The notes below the pieces were generated by a model. It saw nothing but the letters and a program-made list of their open reading frames with translations. It ran no database searches and was not told the DNA's origin. This document shows positions 25,039 through 33,792 of a DNA stretch of 64,000 nucleotides, in pieces (position 1 is the stretch's first letter; each line of letters opens with the position of its first letter). Position numbers and translations under genes: made by a program. Origin of the DNA: Microbacterium sp. LWH3-1.2 (lineage in GTDB: Bacteria > Actinomycetota > Actinomycetes > Actinomycetales > Microbacteriaceae); NCBI RefSeq assembly GCF_040675855.1, contig NZ_JBEGIK010000001.1, forward strand, positions 434,001-498,000, written 5' to 3'.

Positions 25039-26768
25039 CGGGCGACCTCCGCTCCGAGCTGGGATTCCACGATCTCGCGGTAGGTCTGGCTCGTCTCGAG
25101 CAGCTGCTCGTGCGTGCCGATCCCCACGATGCCGCCGTCGTCGAGGACGACGATGCGGTCGGCGTCGGTGATCGTCGAGACGCGCTGGGCCACGACGATC
25201 TTCGTGACGTCGGGCAGCTCCCGCCACAGCGCCTGCCTCAGTCGCGCATCGGTCGTGAGGTCGAGCGCCGAGAACGAGTCGTCGAACACGAGCACCCGCG
25301 GCTGGTGGACGATGGCCCGCGCGATCGCGAGCCGCTGCCGCTGCCCGCCCGACACGTTGGTGCCGCCCTGCGCGATCGGGGAGTCGAGTCCGGCGTCCAT
25401 CTGGCTCACGAAGTCGCTCGCCTGGGCGATCTCGAGCGCGCGCCAGAGCTCGGCATCCGTCGCGTCCTCGCGGCCGAACCGCAGGTTCGACGCGATCGTG
25501 CCCGAGAACAGGAACGGGCGCTGCGGAACGAGCCCGATCGTGCTCCACAGTGCATCGAGGTCGGCACGCCGCACGTCGACGCCGCCCACCTCGACGATGC
25601 CGTCGGTGACGTCGAACAGGCGCGGGATCAGCGACACGAGCGTGGTCTTGCCGGCGCCGGTCGAACCGACGACGGCGACCGTCTCACCCGGTTCGGCGCG
25701 GAACGTGATGCCCGACAGGATCGGGTGCTCGGCACCTGGATAGGTGAATGCGACGTCGCGGAAGGCGACGGTGCCGGGCGCCGGGAACGCGCCGACCGCG
25801 TCGGACGGACGCTCCAGCGACGAGTGGGTGTCCAGCACCTCGCCGACGCGCTCGGCCGACACGGCGGCGCGCGGGATCATCAGGGTCATGAAGCTCGCCA
25901 TCAACACACCCGAGAGGATGATCATCGCGTACTGCATGAAGGCGAAGAGGGTGCCGATCTGGATCTCACCGCTGTCGACCTGCATGCCGCCGAACCAGAT
26001 CACGCCGATCACCGTGACGTTGAGGATCAGCATGACCGCGGGGAACAGCACGACGAACAGCGAACCGACCTTGCGGCCGACGACCATGATGTCGGTGTTG
26101 GCCTCGCGGAAGCGCTCCTCTTCGATGGGCTCGCGGACGAAGGCGCGGATGACGCGGATGCCGGTGAGCTGCTCGCGCATGACGCGATTCACGCCGTCGA
26201 GCTTGCCCTGGTAGCTGCGGAACAGCGGCACCATGCGGGCGATGAGGAGTCCCGCCACGAGGAGGAGCACCGGCACGGCGACGGCCAGGATCCACGCGAG
26301 GCTCGCCGCCTGCTCGATCGCGAGGACGATCCCGCCGATCGCGAGCAGGGGCGCCGTGACGAGGAACGTCGCCCCCATCATCGCGAGCATCTGCACCTGC
26401 TGCACGTCGTTCGTGTTGCGGGTGATGAGCGAGCCCGCGCCGAAGCCGGTCACCTCCCGCTCGGAGAAGCCCGACACGCGCTCGAAGATGTCGTCGCGGA
26501 TGTCACGGCCGAGGCTCATCGCGGCGCGCGCCGCGAAGTAGGTCGCGATGATCGAGGCGACGATCTGCCCCAGCGAAACGGTCAGCATGACGATGCCGGT
26601 GCGCCAGATGTAGTCGGTGTCGCCCTTCGAGACGCCGTTGTCGATGATGTCGGCGTTCAGGCTGGGCAGGTACAGCGAGGCGACGGCGGAGGCCGACTGG
26701 AACAGCAGCACGCCGAGCTGGAGCCAGCCGTACGGCTTGAGGTATCGGACGAGGAGTTTTGCCAGCAC
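25035..26768 (-). CDS. heterodimeric ABC exporter subunit with degenerate Walker B
   Basis: 577 residues from GTG 26768 (GGGAGA 6 nt upstream; the frame is open further upstream but without a ribosome site). Six membrane helices then NBD: Walker A GSTGAGKTT, intact signature VSGGQRQRL, Walker B RVLVFDDSFSALD where Asp replaces the catalytic Glu. This complements the partner with a degenerate signature but intact Glu, so only one composite ATP site should be fully active. Likely multidrug or lipid exporter. Confidence 0.93.
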   Translation of the reverse strand: MLAKLLVRYLKPYGWLQLGVLLFQSASAVASLYLPSLNADIIDNGVSKGDTDYIWRTGIVMLTVSLGQIVASIIATYFAARAAMSLGRDIRDDIFERVSGFSEREVTGFGAGSLITRNTNDVQQVQMLAMMGATFLVTAPLLAIGGIVLAIEQAASLAWILAVAVPVLLLVAGLLIARMVPLFRSYQGKLDGVNRVMREQLTGIRVIRAFVREPIEEERFREANTDIMVVGRKVGSLFVVLFPAVMLILNVTVIGVIWFGGMQVDSGEIQIGTLFAFMQYAMIILSGVLMASFMTLMIPRAAVSAERVGEVLDTHSSLERPSDAVGAFPAPGTVAFRDVAFTYPGAEHPILSGITFRAEPGETVAVVGSTGAGKTTLVSLIPRLFDVTDGIVEVGGVDVRRADLDALWSTIGLVPQRPFLFSGTIASNLRFGREDATDAELWRALEIAQASDFVSQMDAGLDSPIAQGGTNVSGGQRQRLAIARAIVHQPRVLVFDDSFSALDLTTDARLRQALWRELPDVTKIVVAQRVSTITDADRIVVLDDGGIVGIGTHEQLLETSQTYREIVESQLGAEVAR

Positions 26769-26786
26769 GAGGGTTCTCCCGGACGC

Positions 26787-26811
26787 GGCGAAGCCATGGC
26801 AAGGCTCCGCC
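26787..26811 (-). promoter_or_regulatory. leader hairpin before the ABC exporter
   Basis: GGCGGAGCC and GGCTTCGCC (read on the minus strand) form a 9-bp stem with one G-U pair and a 7-nt loop, ending 18 nt before the GTG start. It sits in a leader of about 150 nt, long for this genome, so attenuation or translation control is possible. Confidence 0.4.
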
Positions 26812-26926
26812 TCTGCGGATGTGAGGGTGCCGACCCACCTTCGCACGGGTCGCCGACATCGCGGCAGTCCCGTTCACCGAGGGCGGAACCGGGGGCGTGG
26901 GCGCCTCCCAGCGGCGACCCGCGGTC

Positions 26927-26945
26927 ACTCTAACACGATATATCG
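26927..26945 (-). promoter_or_regulatory. promoter of the ABC exporter with CGATATATCG palindrome
   Basis: -10 TAGAGT at 26927-26932 (minus strand), preceded 3 nt upstream by the perfect 10-nt palindrome CGATATATCG (26936-26945), the most AT-rich spot for several kb. The position, in the -10/-35 spacer, suits a repressor. Confidence 0.55.
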
Positions 26946-26985
26946 CGAGGCGCGAGACCGCTCCCACCCCTGCGCCGCCGCCAGC

Positions 26986-27028
26986 GGACGAAGACGGGTG
27001 CCTCTGCCCGAGGCATCCGTCTTCGTCC
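26986..27028 (-). terminator. 19-bp hairpin terminator after the DUF4407 gene
   Basis: Outer arms GGACGAAGACGG (26986-26997) and its complement (27017-27028) continue inward as GTGCCTC/GAGGCAT, giving a 19-bp stem with one G-T pair and a 5-nt loop. It begins 14 nt after the DUF4407 stop and insulates the exporter promoter just beyond. Confidence 0.85.
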
Positions 27029-27041
27029 GTGGTGAAACCCG

Positions 27042-28661
27042 CTAGGCCTGCCCGCCCTGCGCGATGTCGGCCCGCTCGCGCCAGCTGCGCGCCGTGACGC
27101 GGTCGAGCGCCACCTGGCGGCGCAACCCGTCGGCCTTCTCGTAGAGCGAGGGCTCGCCGTAGCTCGTGAGCACCTTCACGAGCACCGGCAGCAGCTCGAT
27201 CATGAAGAACAGCACCGCGATCAACCAGTGCGCCCACGCGAGTGTGGGCTCGCGCTGCGACAGCCGTTCGAGCCCGCTGATCTGACTCAGCAGACCCACC
27301 GCACCGGAGTTGCCGCTCGCGATCTCCGTCGCACGGGCGTCGTAGGCGGCGAGCGCCGCCTGGTACTGCTCGCGCGCGCCGGGCAGCTCGTCCTTCGCCT
27401 GCTGCTTGTTCGTCGCCTCCGATGCTCCGGCGTCGGCCGTGCCGGCCGCCTGCGCTGCGGCGAGATCGGCCTGCGCAGCGGTCAGCTGCGAGTTCAGGTC
27501 GTCGTACGCCGCCTGGGCGGCCGCGAGCTGCGCTTGTGCAGCATCGGAGCTCGCACCCTCGCCCGCGACGCCACTGCAGCCGGGCACCTCGCCCGCCCCT
27601 TGCCCGGTGAGCTCGCACTGGTAGATCGCACGCGCCTGGTCGATCACCTGCTGCTGCGCGCCGAGCTTGGCGGTGAGGTCGTCCACGGTCTGTTGCGCCG
27701 ACGCCGTCGACGCCGACGTGGTGTCCGCGCCCGCGACGACGCCGCTGGCCGCCTGGCTCTCGAGCGCCGCGACGCGTTCGCTCGCGGCATCCAGCGCCTG
27801 TTTCTCGGGCCCGGCGGTGACGGCGTCCTGATCCGACTGCGCCTGCGTGATGTTCGTCGCGTTGACCTCGCGCGCGATGTCGTTGTGGAAGATCTGGAGC
27901 ACGAGCGGCTCGGCAACGACGATGCCGATGACGGCGGCCATGATGACGCGCGGGATCGCGAGCGCGATCAGCCGCCCGATGCTCTGCGAGGAACGCATCG
28001 TCGAGGTGAGGAAGCGGTCGAGGTTGAAGATGATGAGGGCCCACACGATCGCGAGCGGCAGCGCGCCCCACGCGACGATCCGCACGCCGGTGGTCAGCGC
28101 GAAGTACATCGAGATCGCCGAGATCAGCGCGGTGCCGGCGATCACGAAGAACATCTGCACGAAGCGCGGCGTCTCGGTCGGCACCTCGTCGAGCACCGAT
28201 CCGTCGGCGCCGCCGAGGATCGCGAGCTTGCGCCAGCCGGAGGTCCGCTCGCGACGCGGACGCTTCGCACGGGCAGGAGGGACGGATGCTGCCACCTCCT
28301 GCTCGCCATCGACCACCGGCTCGTCCGCCACCCGCCCGTCGGCGACGGGTTCGTCCCCCCGCGGCTCGTCGACAGCGCCCCACTCGCCGATCGTCGCCGG
28401 CTGCTCGGCCACGACCGGCTCGCTCACGGCGACCGGCTGCGTCGGGTTCATCGCCAGCGCGTCCTCGAGCAGATCGCGGGTCTCGGGGAACGGATCCTCG
28501 GGACCGTCGGCGTCCCGAGGCTCGCGCACGGGCTCACCGGCGGCCTGCTGAGCGCGCACGTCGTCGAGGTACAGATCCTCCGTCTGTTCCCCGTCTGTCT
28601 CGAACTCGATCCGGCCGTCGGAGCCGAACCGGCCCGGCCGGTGTGCAGAGTAAGAAGACAT
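27042..28661 (-). CDS. DUF4407 membrane protein with coiled-coil domain
   Basis: 539 residues. Acidic disordered N-terminus (1-130), then WRKLAILGGADGSVLDEVPTE, two helices, VWALIIFNLDRFLTST, a helix pair ending near the conserved EPLVLQIF segment, a long Ala/Gln-rich coiled coil with two Cys (about 265-440) and a final helix WAHWLIAVLFFMIELLPVLVK. This is the DUF4407 order. Start ATG 28661 follows TAGGGT by 6 nt (leaderless). Function unknown; the loop is probably extracytoplasmic. Confidence 0.9.
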   Translation of the reverse strand: MSSYSAHRPGRFGSDGRIEFETDGEQTEDLYLDDVRAQQAAGEPVREPRDADGPEDPFPETRDLLEDALAMNPTQPVAVSEPVVAEQPATIGEWGAVDEPRGDEPVADGRVADEPVVDGEQEVAASVPPARAKRPRRERTSGWRKLAILGGADGSVLDEVPTETPRFVQMFFVIAGTALISAISMYFALTTGVRIVAWGALPLAIVWALIIFNLDRFLTSTMRSSQSIGRLIALAIPRVIMAAVIGIVVAEPLVLQIFHNDIAREVNATNITQAQSDQDAVTAGPEKQALDAASERVAALESQAASGVVAGADTTSASTASAQQTVDDLTAKLGAQQQVIDQARAIYQCELTGQGAGEVPGCSGVAGEGASSDAAQAQLAAAQAAYDDLNSQLTAAQADLAAAQAAGTADAGASEATNKQQAKDELPGAREQYQAALAAYDARATEIASGNSGAVGLLSQISGLERLSQREPTLAWAHWLIAVLFFMIELLPVLVKVLTSYGEPSLYEKADGLRRQVALDRVTARSWRERADIAQGGQA

Positions 28662-28667
28662 CCGCAC

Positions 28668-28673
28668 ACCCTA
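28668..28673 (-). promoter_or_regulatory. leaderless -10 box of the DUF4407 gene
   Basis: TAGGGT, 6 nt, ATG 28661 on the minus strand. Favours this start over an in-frame codon 6 nt upstream, which would lie between box and TSS. Confidence 0.65.
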
Positions 28674-28730
28674 GAGGGGGCAACCTGTGCACCAGGTGTA
28701 TTAGAGCAGCGTGAGATCCCGGATGCCGCG

Positions 28731-28761
28731 GCGTTTCGACTCGCAGCCTCGCTCGACGACC
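28731..28761. repeat. dispersed repeat copy after rlmN
   Basis: Minus-strand copy: GAGCGAG-N3-GCGAGTCGAAACGC at 28731-28754, with a CGTC-type flank to 28761. It lies 6 nt beyond the rlmN stop. Single arm, without the facing arm found between prpB and prpC. Confidence 0.75.
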
Positions 28762-28766
28762 GGGGA

Positions 28767-30008
28767 TCAGTCCTCGAGCGGGGTGACGGCGGCGACCGCC
28801 TCGTCCTCCTCCGTGGCGACGAGCTGGCCGCAGGCGCCGTCGATCTCCTTGCCGCGCGTGTCGCGGAGGGTCGTCGGAATGCCGGCGTCGTTGAGGCGGC
28901 GCACGAACTCGTTCTGCACCGACACCTCGGACGCGGTCCAGATCGAGCCGGGCGTCGGGTTCAGCGGGATGGGGTTGACGTGCACCCAGCCGCGCCCGCG
29001 GGCGTTGAGCTTCTCGGCGAGGAGATCGGCGCGCCAGCCGTGGTCGTTCATGTCCTTGATGAGGGCGTACTCGATCGAGACGCGGCGACCCGTCTTGTCG
29101 AAGTAGGCCCGGGCGGCATCCAGAGCCTCGTCGACCTTCCACCGCGAGTTCACCGGGATGAGCTCGTCGCGCAGCTTGTCGTCGGGGGCGTGCAGGGACA
29201 GCGCGAAGGTGACCGGGATGTCCTCGGCGGCGAGCTTGGTGATCGCGGGTACGAGGCCGACGGTGGAGACCGTGATGCCGCGCGCGCTCATGCCGAGGCC
29301 GTGCTGCTTGTCTGTCATCACGCGCACCGCCTGCATCACGCGCGCGTAGTTGGCGAGCGGCTCGCCCATGCCCATGAAGACGATGTTCGAGACGCGCTCG
29401 GCCGAGTGGTCGTCCTTCTTCTTGCCGCCGAGGCCGCCGTCGGCGATGAGGCGGTTGGCGCGCACGACCTGCTCGACGATCTCGGCGGCCGACATGTTGC
29501 GCGTGAGGCCGGCCTGGCCGGTCGCGCAGAACGGGCAGTTCATGCCGCAGCCCGCCTGCGACGAGACGCACAGCGTGATGCGGCCGGGGTAGCGCATGAG
29601 CACCGACTCGACGAGTGCGCCGTCGTGCAGCTTCCAGAGGAACTTGATGGTGTCGCCGCGGTCGGTCTCGAGGCGGCGCACCTCGGTGAGGAGCGCCGGC
29701 AGCATGCCGTGCACGAACTCCTCGCGGCCGTCGGCCGGGAGGTCCGTCATGTCGGCGGGGTTGTGGGTCCAGTGCTGGAAGTAGTGCTTCTCGAGCTGCT
29801 TCGCGCGGAAACCGGGGAGTCCGAGCTCCTTCACCTTCTCGACGCGCTGCTCGGGGGTGAAGTCCGCCAGGTGCGCGGGCGGCTTGCCACGCTTCGGACT
29901 TGCGAACTGGAGGAGGGGCCGGCCCTCGGCATCCTTCTTCTGCGTCCAACCTTCGGTCGCCGGACGCACCTGGCGGGGCTTGGTCGTGCGCACGGGCGAG
30001 TCGGTCAT
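28767..30008 (-). CDS. rlmN: dual-specificity 23S rRNA/tRNA adenine-C2 methyltransferase
   Basis: 413 residues. Radical-SAM cluster C154-x3-C158-x2-C161 in [14 protein letters not shown], the RlmN segments [12 protein letters not shown] and [12 protein letters not shown], and the resolving cysteine region [14 protein letters not shown] near the end. Methylates A2503 of 23S rRNA and A37 of some tRNAs. Leaderless start: TACCCT (30016-30021), 7 nt, ATG 30008. Standalone gene. Confidence 0.96.
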   Translation of the reverse strand: MTDSPVRTTKPRQVRPATEGWTQKKDAEGRPLLQFASPKRGKPPAHLADFTPEQRVEKVKELGLPGFRAKQLEKHYFQHWTHNPADMTDLPADGREEFVHGMLPALLTEVRRLETDRGDTIKFLWKLHDGALVESVLMRYPGRITLCVSSQAGCGMNCPFCATGQAGLTRNMSAAEIVEQVVRANRLIADGGLGGKKKDDHSAERVSNIVFMGMGEPLANYARVMQAVRVMTDKQHGLGMSARGITVSTVGLVPAITKLAAEDIPVTFALSLHAPDDKLRDELIPVNSRWKVDEALDAARAYFDKTGRRVSIEYALIKDMNDHGWRADLLAEKLNARGRGWVHVNPIPLNPTPGSIWTASEVSVQNEFVRRLNDAGIPTTLRDTRGKEIDGACGQLVATEEDEAVAAVTPLED

Positions 30009-30015
30009 GCGATCA

Positions 30016-30067
30016 AGGGTACGCGGACACTCCTGGACGGATGCCGATCCCGGCCCCCGACTAGGCT
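30016..30067. promoter_or_regulatory. divergent leaderless promoters of rlmN and lysE-like gene
   Basis: Minus strand: TACCCT (30016-30021), N7, ATG 30008. Plus strand: TAGGCT (30062-30067), N6, GTG 30074. Both genes therefore probably start transcription at or within a base of the start codon. Confidence 0.6.
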
Positions 30068-30073
30068 CGCCCT

Positions 30074-30712
30074 GTGGTGCCCGCCCCGAATCTTCTCGCC
30101 TTCACACTCGCCGCGCTCGTCCTGATCGTGATCCCGGGTCCGAGCGTGCTCTTCACGATCGGGCGCGCGCTCGCCCTCGGCCGCATCGGCGGGCTGCTGA
30201 GCGTGCTCGGCAACGCGCTCGGACTGCTGCCGATCATCGGTCTCGTCGCGGTCGGCGTCGGCGGCGTCGTCGCGCAGTCGGTCGTGCTGTTCACCATCGT
30301 CAAGGTCGCCGGTGCGCTGTACCTCGTGTACCTCGGCGTGCAGGCGATCCGCCACCGTCGTCGCGCCGCCGCGGCGGCGAACGGCGGCGCGCTGCCGCGC
30401 TCGGCGTGGCGCCAGCTCGGCGAGGGGTTCGTCGTCGGCATCACGAACCCGAAGACGATCGCGTTCTTCGTGGCGGTGCTCCCCCAGTTCGTCGATCTGA
30501 ACGCCGGAATGGTGCCGCTGCAGATGATCGAGCTCGGACTCGTCTTCTTCGTCATCGCGCTCGTCTCCGACGGCATCTGGGCGCTCATCGCGGCGGGCGC
30601 GCGCGAGTGGTTCGGGCGCTCCCCGAAGCGCATCTCGACTCTCTCGGCCACCGGCGGCGGGCTCATGATCGGCTTAGGCGGCATCCTCCTCTTCACCGGG
30701 AACAAGCACTGA
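30074..30712 (+). CDS. LysE/RhtB family exporter
   Basis: 212 residues, six helices. Family signature near the N-terminus [22 protein letters not shown] and later [22 protein letters not shown] with the conserved NPK. Exports amino acids or derivatives; substrate unknown. Leaderless GTG start. Stop overlaps the next gene (TGATG). Confidence 0.93.
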   Translation: MVPAPNLLAFTLAALVLIVIPGPSVLFTIGRALALGRIGGLLSVLGNALGLLPIIGLVAVGVGGVVAQSVVLFTIVKVAGALYLVYLGVQAIRHRRRAAAAANGGALPRSAWRQLGEGFVVGITNPKTIAFFVAVLPQFVDLNAGMVPLQMIELGLVFFVIALVSDGIWALIAAGAREWFGRSPKRISTLSATGGGLMIGLGGILLFTGNKH

Positions 30713-31593
30713 TGAACACCGATGCCGAGACCTCGGCCCTCTCCTCCCGCCGGCGCATCATCTTCCTCGACGTCGACGGCACGCTCCTCGAGCACGGCTC
30801 GCACGTGTCTGCCTCGACGGGTCCGGCCATCCGCGCGGTGCGCGAAGCCGGGCACCTCGTATATCTGAGCACCGGGCGGTCGGCCTCCGACATCCACCCC
30901 GACGTCGCAGAGATCGGCTTCGACGGCGCCGTGACCAACTCCGGTGCGCTCGTCGTCTCAGACGGAGAGGTGGTCGTCGACCGCCCCCTGTCGCCGGCCG
31001 CGACGGACCGGATGCTCACGGCGCTGAGGAGCCGGGGCATCCGCTACTTCCTGCAGACGCGCGATGCCGTCTACGCCTCGGACGGCATGGCCGAGCTGAT
31101 GCGCGACTATGCGGCGGCGCTCGCGGCGCGTGAGGCGTCGGGCCAGAAGGTGCGGCCCGAGGACTCGCTGGTGGGGCTCGCCCAGCGCGTCTTCCCGAGC
31201 GCCGACGAGGCCGACCTGACGCGCATCGACAAGGCCGTCTTCGTCAGCGACCACCCGGAGGGCCTCGAGGAGCTGCGCGCCGACCTCGGCGACGAGTTCC
31301 TCATCGTGCCGGGCAGCATGCCGCTGCCCGGTGGCTCGAACGGCGAGATCAGCCAGCGCGAGACCACGAAGGGGTCGGCCATCGAGCTGCTGCTCACCCA
31401 TCTCGGCATGGACGCGGCCGATGCGATCGCGGTGGGCGACAGCTGGAACGACATCGAGATGTTCCAGGTGTGCGGCGTCTCGGTCGCGATGGGCAACGCG
31501 CAGCCGGAGCTCAAGGAGCTCGCCGACTTCGTCACGACCGACGTGCTCGACGACGGGATCGCGAACGCGTTCCGCCGCCTCGGCCTGACCTGA
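30712..31593 (+). CDS. HAD superfamily (Cof-type) phosphatase
   Basis: 293 residues. Motif I IIFLDVDGTLL, motif II YLSTGRSAS, motif III/IV KGSAIELLLTH and GDSWNDIEMFQ, with a C2-type cap between. Cof-like hydrolases dephosphorylate sugar phosphates or PLP. ATG 30712 overlaps the lysE stop, so they are cotranscribed; a functional link is not evident. Confidence 0.92.
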   Translation: MNTDAETSALSSRRRIIFLDVDGTLLEHGSHVSASTGPAIRAVREAGHLVYLSTGRSASDIHPDVAEIGFDGAVTNSGALVVSDGEVVVDRPLSPAATDRMLTALRSRGIRYFLQTRDAVYASDGMAELMRDYAAALAAREASGQKVRPEDSLVGLAQRVFPSADEADLTRIDKAVFVSDHPEGLEELRADLGDEFLIVPGSMPLPGGSNGEISQRETTKGSAIELLLTHLGMDAADAIAVGDSWNDIEMFQVCGVSVAMGNAQPELKELADFVTTDVLDDGIANAFRRLGLT

Positions 31594-31607
31594 GGCGGCC
31601 GCCTCAG
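31590..31607. terminator. perfect 18-nt palindrome at the HAD stop codon
   Basis: CTGAGGCGG-CCGCCTCAG, containing the HAD stop TGA (31591-31593), between the convergent HAD and VOC genes. Likely a bidirectional terminator stem, though without a natural loop. Confidence 0.5.
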
Positions 31608-31615
31608 CCGCCGCG

Positions 31616-32002
31616 TCAGCTCCGGGCGGCGGATGCCTCCGCGCCGAGGTTCACGAGGTTGCCGGCGGGGTCGCGCACCTGGGCGATGCGCTCGCCCCAG
31701 GGCATGTCGGCAGGCGCTTGGATCGGGTGGCCGCCGGCGGCCACCCAGGCCGAGAACGTGCGGTCGACGTCGTCGACGTAGAACCAGAGGCCGACCCGTT
31801 CGCCCGCACCGGGCGGCAGCGCGTCGTCGTCGCGGCCGATGCCGAGGGACACCCCGTCGATCTTGAGCGACACGTAGGCGTCGGCGCCGTGCTCGTCGGG
31901 GAACCGGTAGTCGACGACCCCGCCGAGCGCCCGCTCGTAGAAACGCACGAGCTCGGGGAGTTCGCGCGCCAGCAGGATGGGGAACAGGCTCCGCACCGCC
32001 AT
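31616..32002 (-). CDS. VOC family protein
   Basis: 128 residues; LFPILLARELPELVRFYERALGG start and IAQVRDPAGNLVNLG end, with VSLGIGRDDD and VGLWFYVDDVDRTF between: two VOC modules. Resembles PhnB/bleomycin-resistance-like proteins of unknown substrate. Leaderless: TAGGGT (32009-32014), 6 nt, ATG 32002. Confidence 0.9.
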   Translation of the reverse strand: MAVRSLFPILLARELPELVRFYERALGGVVDYRFPDEHGADAYVSLKIDGVSLGIGRDDDALPPGAGERVGLWFYVDDVDRTFSAWVAAGGHPIQAPADMPWGERIAQVRDPAGNLVNLGAEASAARS

Positions 32003-32060
32003 GCGCCCACCCTACGTCCGCGCGCCCGGACGAGGTAGTGCCGCGGCGAGACAAGGGGAT

Positions 32061-32118
32061 CTCGCCGAGACCGAGGACGACGTCGCCGGCTTCGCGGCGG
32101 ATCCCCGGTCTCGGCGAG
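32061..32118 (-). terminator. long hairpin after the SDR gene
   Basis: Arms CTCGCCGAGACCG (32061-32073) and exact complement (32106-32118), with a smaller GC stem in the 32-nt interior. It follows the SDR stop at 32140 and shields the VOC promoter just beyond. Confidence 0.75.
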
Positions 32119-32139
32119 GCCGGAGGTCCGCGGGCGAGC

Positions 32140-32979
32140 TCAGTCCAGGAAGATGTCGGGGAACAGCGCCTCGTCCGGCGTGCCCGGCACAGCGGCGTAG
32201 CCCGAGAAGTCGGTCACGCCCGCGGCCTCGAGCACGTCCTCGACGATGAGGGTCTGCCCGGTGTACTCGCGCGACGGCTTGGTGAAGATCTCGTGGGCGG
32301 CGTCGGCGTAGATCTCGGGCGTGCGGCTGACCTTCATCATGCGGTCGCCGCCGAGGGCGAACTGCACGGCGGCGGTCGCGATGGTGGTGCGCGGCCACAG
32401 CGTGTTCGCGGCGATGCCGGCGTCGGCGAACTCCGCCGCGATCCCCAGCGTCGCCATCGTCATTCCGTACTTCGCGAGCGTGTACCCCGTGTGTCCGCCG
32501 AGCCACTTCGGCGAGAGGTTGAGCGGCGGCGAGAGCGAGAGGATGTGCGGGTTCGCCGCCTCCCTCAGGATCGGCACCGCCGCGCGCGAGAGCATGAACG
32601 TCCCGCGCACGTTGACGTCCTGCATGAGGTCGTACTTCTTGGCGTCGAGGTCGAGCGAGCGCGACAGGTCGATGACGGACGCGTTGTTCACCACGATGTC
32701 GATGCCGCCGAACTCGCCCTGCGTCTTGAGCACGGCCTCGGTGACGTCGTCGTCGTTGCGCACGTCGCCGACGATCGGCAGCGCGTGTCCTCCGGCGGCG
32801 CGGATCTCTTCGGCCGCCGAGTGCACGGTCCCCTCGAGCTTGGGGTGCGGGGTGTCGGTCTTGGCCAGCAGTGCGATGTTGGCGCCGTCGCGCGCCGCGC
32901 GCAGCGCGATCGCGAGGCCGATGCCGCGGCTGCCGCCCGACATCAGGATCGTCTTGCCGGCGAGGGGCTTGTCGCTCAT
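32140..32979 (-). CDS. SDR family oxidoreductase (HSDL2-like)
   Basis: 279 residues. NAD(P) motif SGGSRGIGLAI, NNAS, catalytic Y-x3-K in GYTLAKYGM. The segments AKTDTPHPKLEGTVHSAAEE and LSPPLNLSPKWLGGHTGYTL match the HSDL2-type branch linked to fatty-acid metabolism. 28 nt downstream of the crotonase gene on the same strand. Confidence 0.92.
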   Translation of the reverse strand: MSDKPLAGKTILMSGGSRGIGLAIALRAARDGANIALLAKTDTPHPKLEGTVHSAAEEIRAAGGHALPIVGDVRNDDDVTEAVLKTQGEFGGIDIVVNNASVIDLSRSLDLDAKKYDLMQDVNVRGTFMLSRAAVPILREAANPHILSLSPPLNLSPKWLGGHTGYTLAKYGMTMATLGIAAEFADAGIAANTLWPRTTIATAAVQFALGGDRMMKVSRTPEIYADAAHEIFTKPSREYTGQTLIVEDVLEAAGVTDFSGYAAVPGTPDEALFPDIFLD

Positions 32980-33007
32980 CTCGGGGTCTCCTCGGGTCAG
33001 GATCGGG

Positions 33008-33784
33008 TCAGGATCGGGACTTGGCGGATGCTGCGGCGAAGGCCGCGACGCGTGTCTTGGCCTCGTCGGTGTCGAAGCGCGCGCCGATCGAGCGGGCCTC
33101 GTCGTCGAGGTTCTCGGCGAACGGGCGCCCGGCGCCCGTGCGGACGAGGCGCTTGGCCTGCCCGAAAGCGCCGGTGGCGTTGTCGAGCCAGAACCGCGCC
33201 ACCGCCTCGGCGCGCGCGGCGACGTCGGCCGCGGGCACGACTTCGGTCACCAGGCCCCAGTCGAGTGCTGTGGGGGCGTCGATCGTGAGGTCCTGCAGGA
33301 GCAGCTGCAGCGCTCGGCGCTGGCCGACGGCCGCGGGCAGAAGCGTCGAGACGCCGAGGTCGGGCGTGAGCCCGATGTTGGCGTACTTGCTCACGAACTT
33401 GGACTGCTCCGACGCGACGACGTAGTCGGCGGTGAGCATGAGACCCAGCCCGCCGCCCGCGACCGCGCCCTGGACCGCGGCGACGATGGGCTTGTCCGAC
33501 TCGACGAACGTCCGGATGCCGTCGTGGATCGTGTGCGCGGCGCCGGTGACCTCCGCACCCGACGCCCCGGACGTCGCCATCTCGTGCACGTCGCCGCCGG
33601 CGCAGAAGGCCGGGCCCGCGGCATCCAGGATGATGGCCCCCACGGACGAGTCGGCGGTGAGCTCGTGGGCGACGGCACGCCAGCGGGCGCCCATCTCGAA
33701 GCCCATCGCGTTCAGGAACGCCGGCCGGTTGAAGGTCACGCGCGCCAGGGCGCCGTCGCGGGTGACGAGGATCGAGTCGCTCAC
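33008..33784 (-). CDS. crotonase-family enoyl-CoA isomerase/hydratase lacking both hydratase glutamates
   Basis: 258 residues from GTG 33784 (AAGGAG 5-6 nt upstream). Oxyanion loops FCAGGDVHEM and VAGGGLGLML are intact, but the positions of the two hydratase glutamates are Leu-Gly (GGGLGLML) and Ala-Asn (SKYANIGLTPDLG). The Asp in TPDLG fits enoyl-CoA isomerases of the PaaG/ECI type. Between two SDR genes on the same strand, 8 nt after one of them. Confidence 0.88.
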   Translation of the reverse strand: MSDSILVTRDGALARVTFNRPAFLNAMGFEMGARWRAVAHELTADSSVGAIILDAAGPAFCAGGDVHEMATSGASGAEVTGAAHTIHDGIRTFVESDKPIVAAVQGAVAGGGLGLMLTADYVVASEQSKFVSKYANIGLTPDLGVSTLLPAAVGQRRALQLLLQDLTIDAPTALDWGLVTEVVPAADVAARAEAVARFWLDNATGAFGQAKRLVRTGAGRPFAENLDDEARSIGARFDTDEAKTRVAAFAAASAKSRS

Positions 33785-33792
33785 GTTTCTCC

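Noticed and set aside
26503-28383. Open minus-strand frame covering the DUF4407 gene and exporter leader in another frame
   Set aside because: Arg/Ala-rich shadow frame; the DUF4407 gene and a 19-bp terminator occupy the region.
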